A stretch of DNA of 64,000 bases. Source: Lichenostomus cassidix. Its lineage: Eukaryota; Chordata; Aves; Passeriformes; Meliphagidae. Made by a program: the position numbers and the translations under genes. This document shows positions 62,932-64,000 of this stretch, one piece after another. The notes below the pieces were generated by a model that saw nothing but the letters and a program-made list of their open reading frames with translations, did no database searches and was not told the origin of the DNA. The stretch is taken from positions 2,310,530 through 2,374,529 of the forward strand of contig CM039199.1 of the NCBI GenBank assembly GCA_008360975.2, written 5' to 3'. How positions within the stretch are numbered: the stretch's first letter is position 1; each line of letters starts with the position of its first letter.

Positions 62932-64000
62932 CTGTTTGGAGACAGGGAATTACAGCCAGTTAGACCCACTGTTGGAAAATACACCACTTAAAAAACTTTG
63001 TATCACTTTAGTCAAAAGGTTTTGTCTTTACCCTGGAAAAAGGAATTTTAGGTTTCTTTCCAGGCCATTGTTCTACCAGGTGAGGTCTGATGAACTCAAC
63101 ATATCAACAGACTGGAGGAACCCAAAGCTAAAGAGCTCCCAGCAGAACATCAGCAGCCAGCAGTGGCTATCTACAAACAGCTACCCCAGAGCACCTCCAG
63201 CAGGGCTGAAGACATCTGGGCAGGAAAGGACTGATAGGCAAATTGAAGAATGAAAAATCTAATTCACATCAGAGGTGAGGAGATTCAGATCCAATGGGGA
63301 ACTGAATACTGGGGGTTTGCTCAACTCTGGACCAATGAACACTGACCCAACACATTGCTATGTATTTTGACTGTATAAAATATCTAAGGAATCTAGTTAA
63401 AGTCATGTGTCATGGAATGATTCTCTCTGCACAGCCAGGCTGTGTGTGGATGAGATGATTTCTGTGGTACATCCTGGCCAGAACAACATCCTGGCCAGAT
63501 AATAAAGTAACGCCTTGACTCTCTGACATTCAAAATGTTGCTGGAGGGTTTTGTTTTTCCCTCAGCTCCAGTGACACAGGCATGACACCTCAAACACTGG
63601 GGCACAGCCACACACCTGCTGAACTCCAACTGAGGCAAATGCCCACACAGCAATTCCTGTTCCTGTGTAATCCTGCATTTTATCCCTCTTCCCATCAGTA
63701 ACTTCGGACAGTAACCTGGAGAAGAAAAGCCCCACAGCACACTGGATTTGTCCCACTAGCACAGCAATAAAACTCCCAAGGACGTTTTGACAACCAGGGT
63801 GATAAATCTCATCCAAGAGTGACTCCAGGTTTTAAGCCCAAGTTGTCTCATGAGTGCACAACGAGCTCACAATAACCACAGCAGTGTGTGCCTGGAGTGA
63901 CACTGCTTGGGAGAGCTCAGGGGAGAAGCCCAGCAGTTCACAGAGCACAGGAGCTCTCATGAGTCTCCCGAGACAGCAGCCAAGCTGCACCACCACAATT
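62932..64000 (-). other. TYW1 intron (partial, upstream of the first visible exon)
   Basis: This is intron sequence on the 5' side of the first visible exon. It is mostly one solo LTR (62970-63576). The remaining 63577-64000 is unique; I see no flavodoxin-like exon in it on the minus strand. Confidence 0.75.
62970..63576 (+). mobile_element. Solo LTR, family A copy 3 (endogenous retrovirus)
   Basis: This ~607 bp element starts TGTTGGAAAATA and ends CCAGTGACA. TATAAAA is at 63374 and AATAAA at 63501, with the doubled 12-mer before it. It is antisense to TYW1, and its left end lies 38 bp from the exon at 62826-62931, on the acceptor side. The flanks (CCCAC on the left, CAGGC on the right) show no obvious target duplication. 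Confidence 0.82.

Noticed and set aside
62621..63253. Open frame of 210 codons, plus strand
   Set aside because: It runs antisense across the TYW1 exon at 62826-62931 and into the LTR at 62970. It is a chance frame.
63577..64000. An upstream TYW1 exon (FMN domain) in the last 420 bases
   Set aside because: Minus-strand frames here show no flavodoxin-like motif (such as a GSQTGTA-type loop) and no exon bounded by splice sites that fits the phase.
1..64000. CRISPR arrays, operons, phage or other prokaryote-type systems
   Set aside because: The exon-intron structure, CR1 load and lack of dense reading frames show a vertebrate nuclear locus. The repeats seen are minisatellites without the spacer pattern of CRISPR.
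1..64000. tRNA, snoRNA or microRNA genes in the introns
   Set aside because: I scanned by eye for tRNA A/B boxes and for box C/D motifs and saw no pair with convincing spacing and folding. Running tRNAscan-SE and Infernal would settle this.

Overview
This 64 kb window is vertebrate nuclear DNA from a bird, probably a neoavian and perhaps a songbird. The main evidence is more than 40 truncated CR1 LINE 3' ends, the dominant bird retroposon. They end in the CR1 tail octamer (ATTCTRTG type) and no L1 or Alu-like sequence is seen. Coding density is very low, CpG is scarce, and the only recognisable gene has short exons with GT-AG introns. The passerine guess rests on the kinds of CR1 and LTR present and is inference.

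The one gene is TYW1 on the minus strand, the radical-SAM enzyme that makes the tricyclic core of wybutosine in tRNA-Phe. Eight consecutive internal exons are visible, in transcript order at 62826-62931, 51326-51378, 48078-48196, 39494-39603, 34150-34327, 29885-30020, 10595-10705 and 2607-2774. Together they are 981 bp, or 327 codons. Every junction keeps phase and every splice site is GT-AG. They cover the linker, the start of the catalytic domain, the CxxxCxxC iron-sulfur motif and most of the radical-SAM barrel. The 5' exons for the FMN (flavodoxin-like) domain should lie beyond 64000, and the 3' terminal exon before position 1, so the gene is longer than 61 kb and open at both ends here.

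The rest is intron. It holds (i) CR1 fragments in both orientations, some nested or head-to-head; (ii) three copies of a ~610 bp solo LTR at 8585, 18389 and 62970, and one unrelated CpG-rich LTR at 45262-45854 with a 5-bp target duplication, all four antisense to TYW1; (iii) three minisatellites, each starting within about 65 bp upstream (in gene sense) of a TYW1 3' splice site; and (iv) scattered simple repeats and unique AT-rich stretches, some of which could be conserved noncoding elements.

I found no second protein gene, RNA gene, CRISPR array or prokaryote-type system. The longest open frames (for example 381 codons at 55337-56482 on the minus strand) run through CR1 sequence and are not genes. 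The most interesting observations concern repeats next to splice acceptors, above all the 41-bp x 4 array that abuts the acceptor of the exon at 10595-10705 and carries decoy acceptors.
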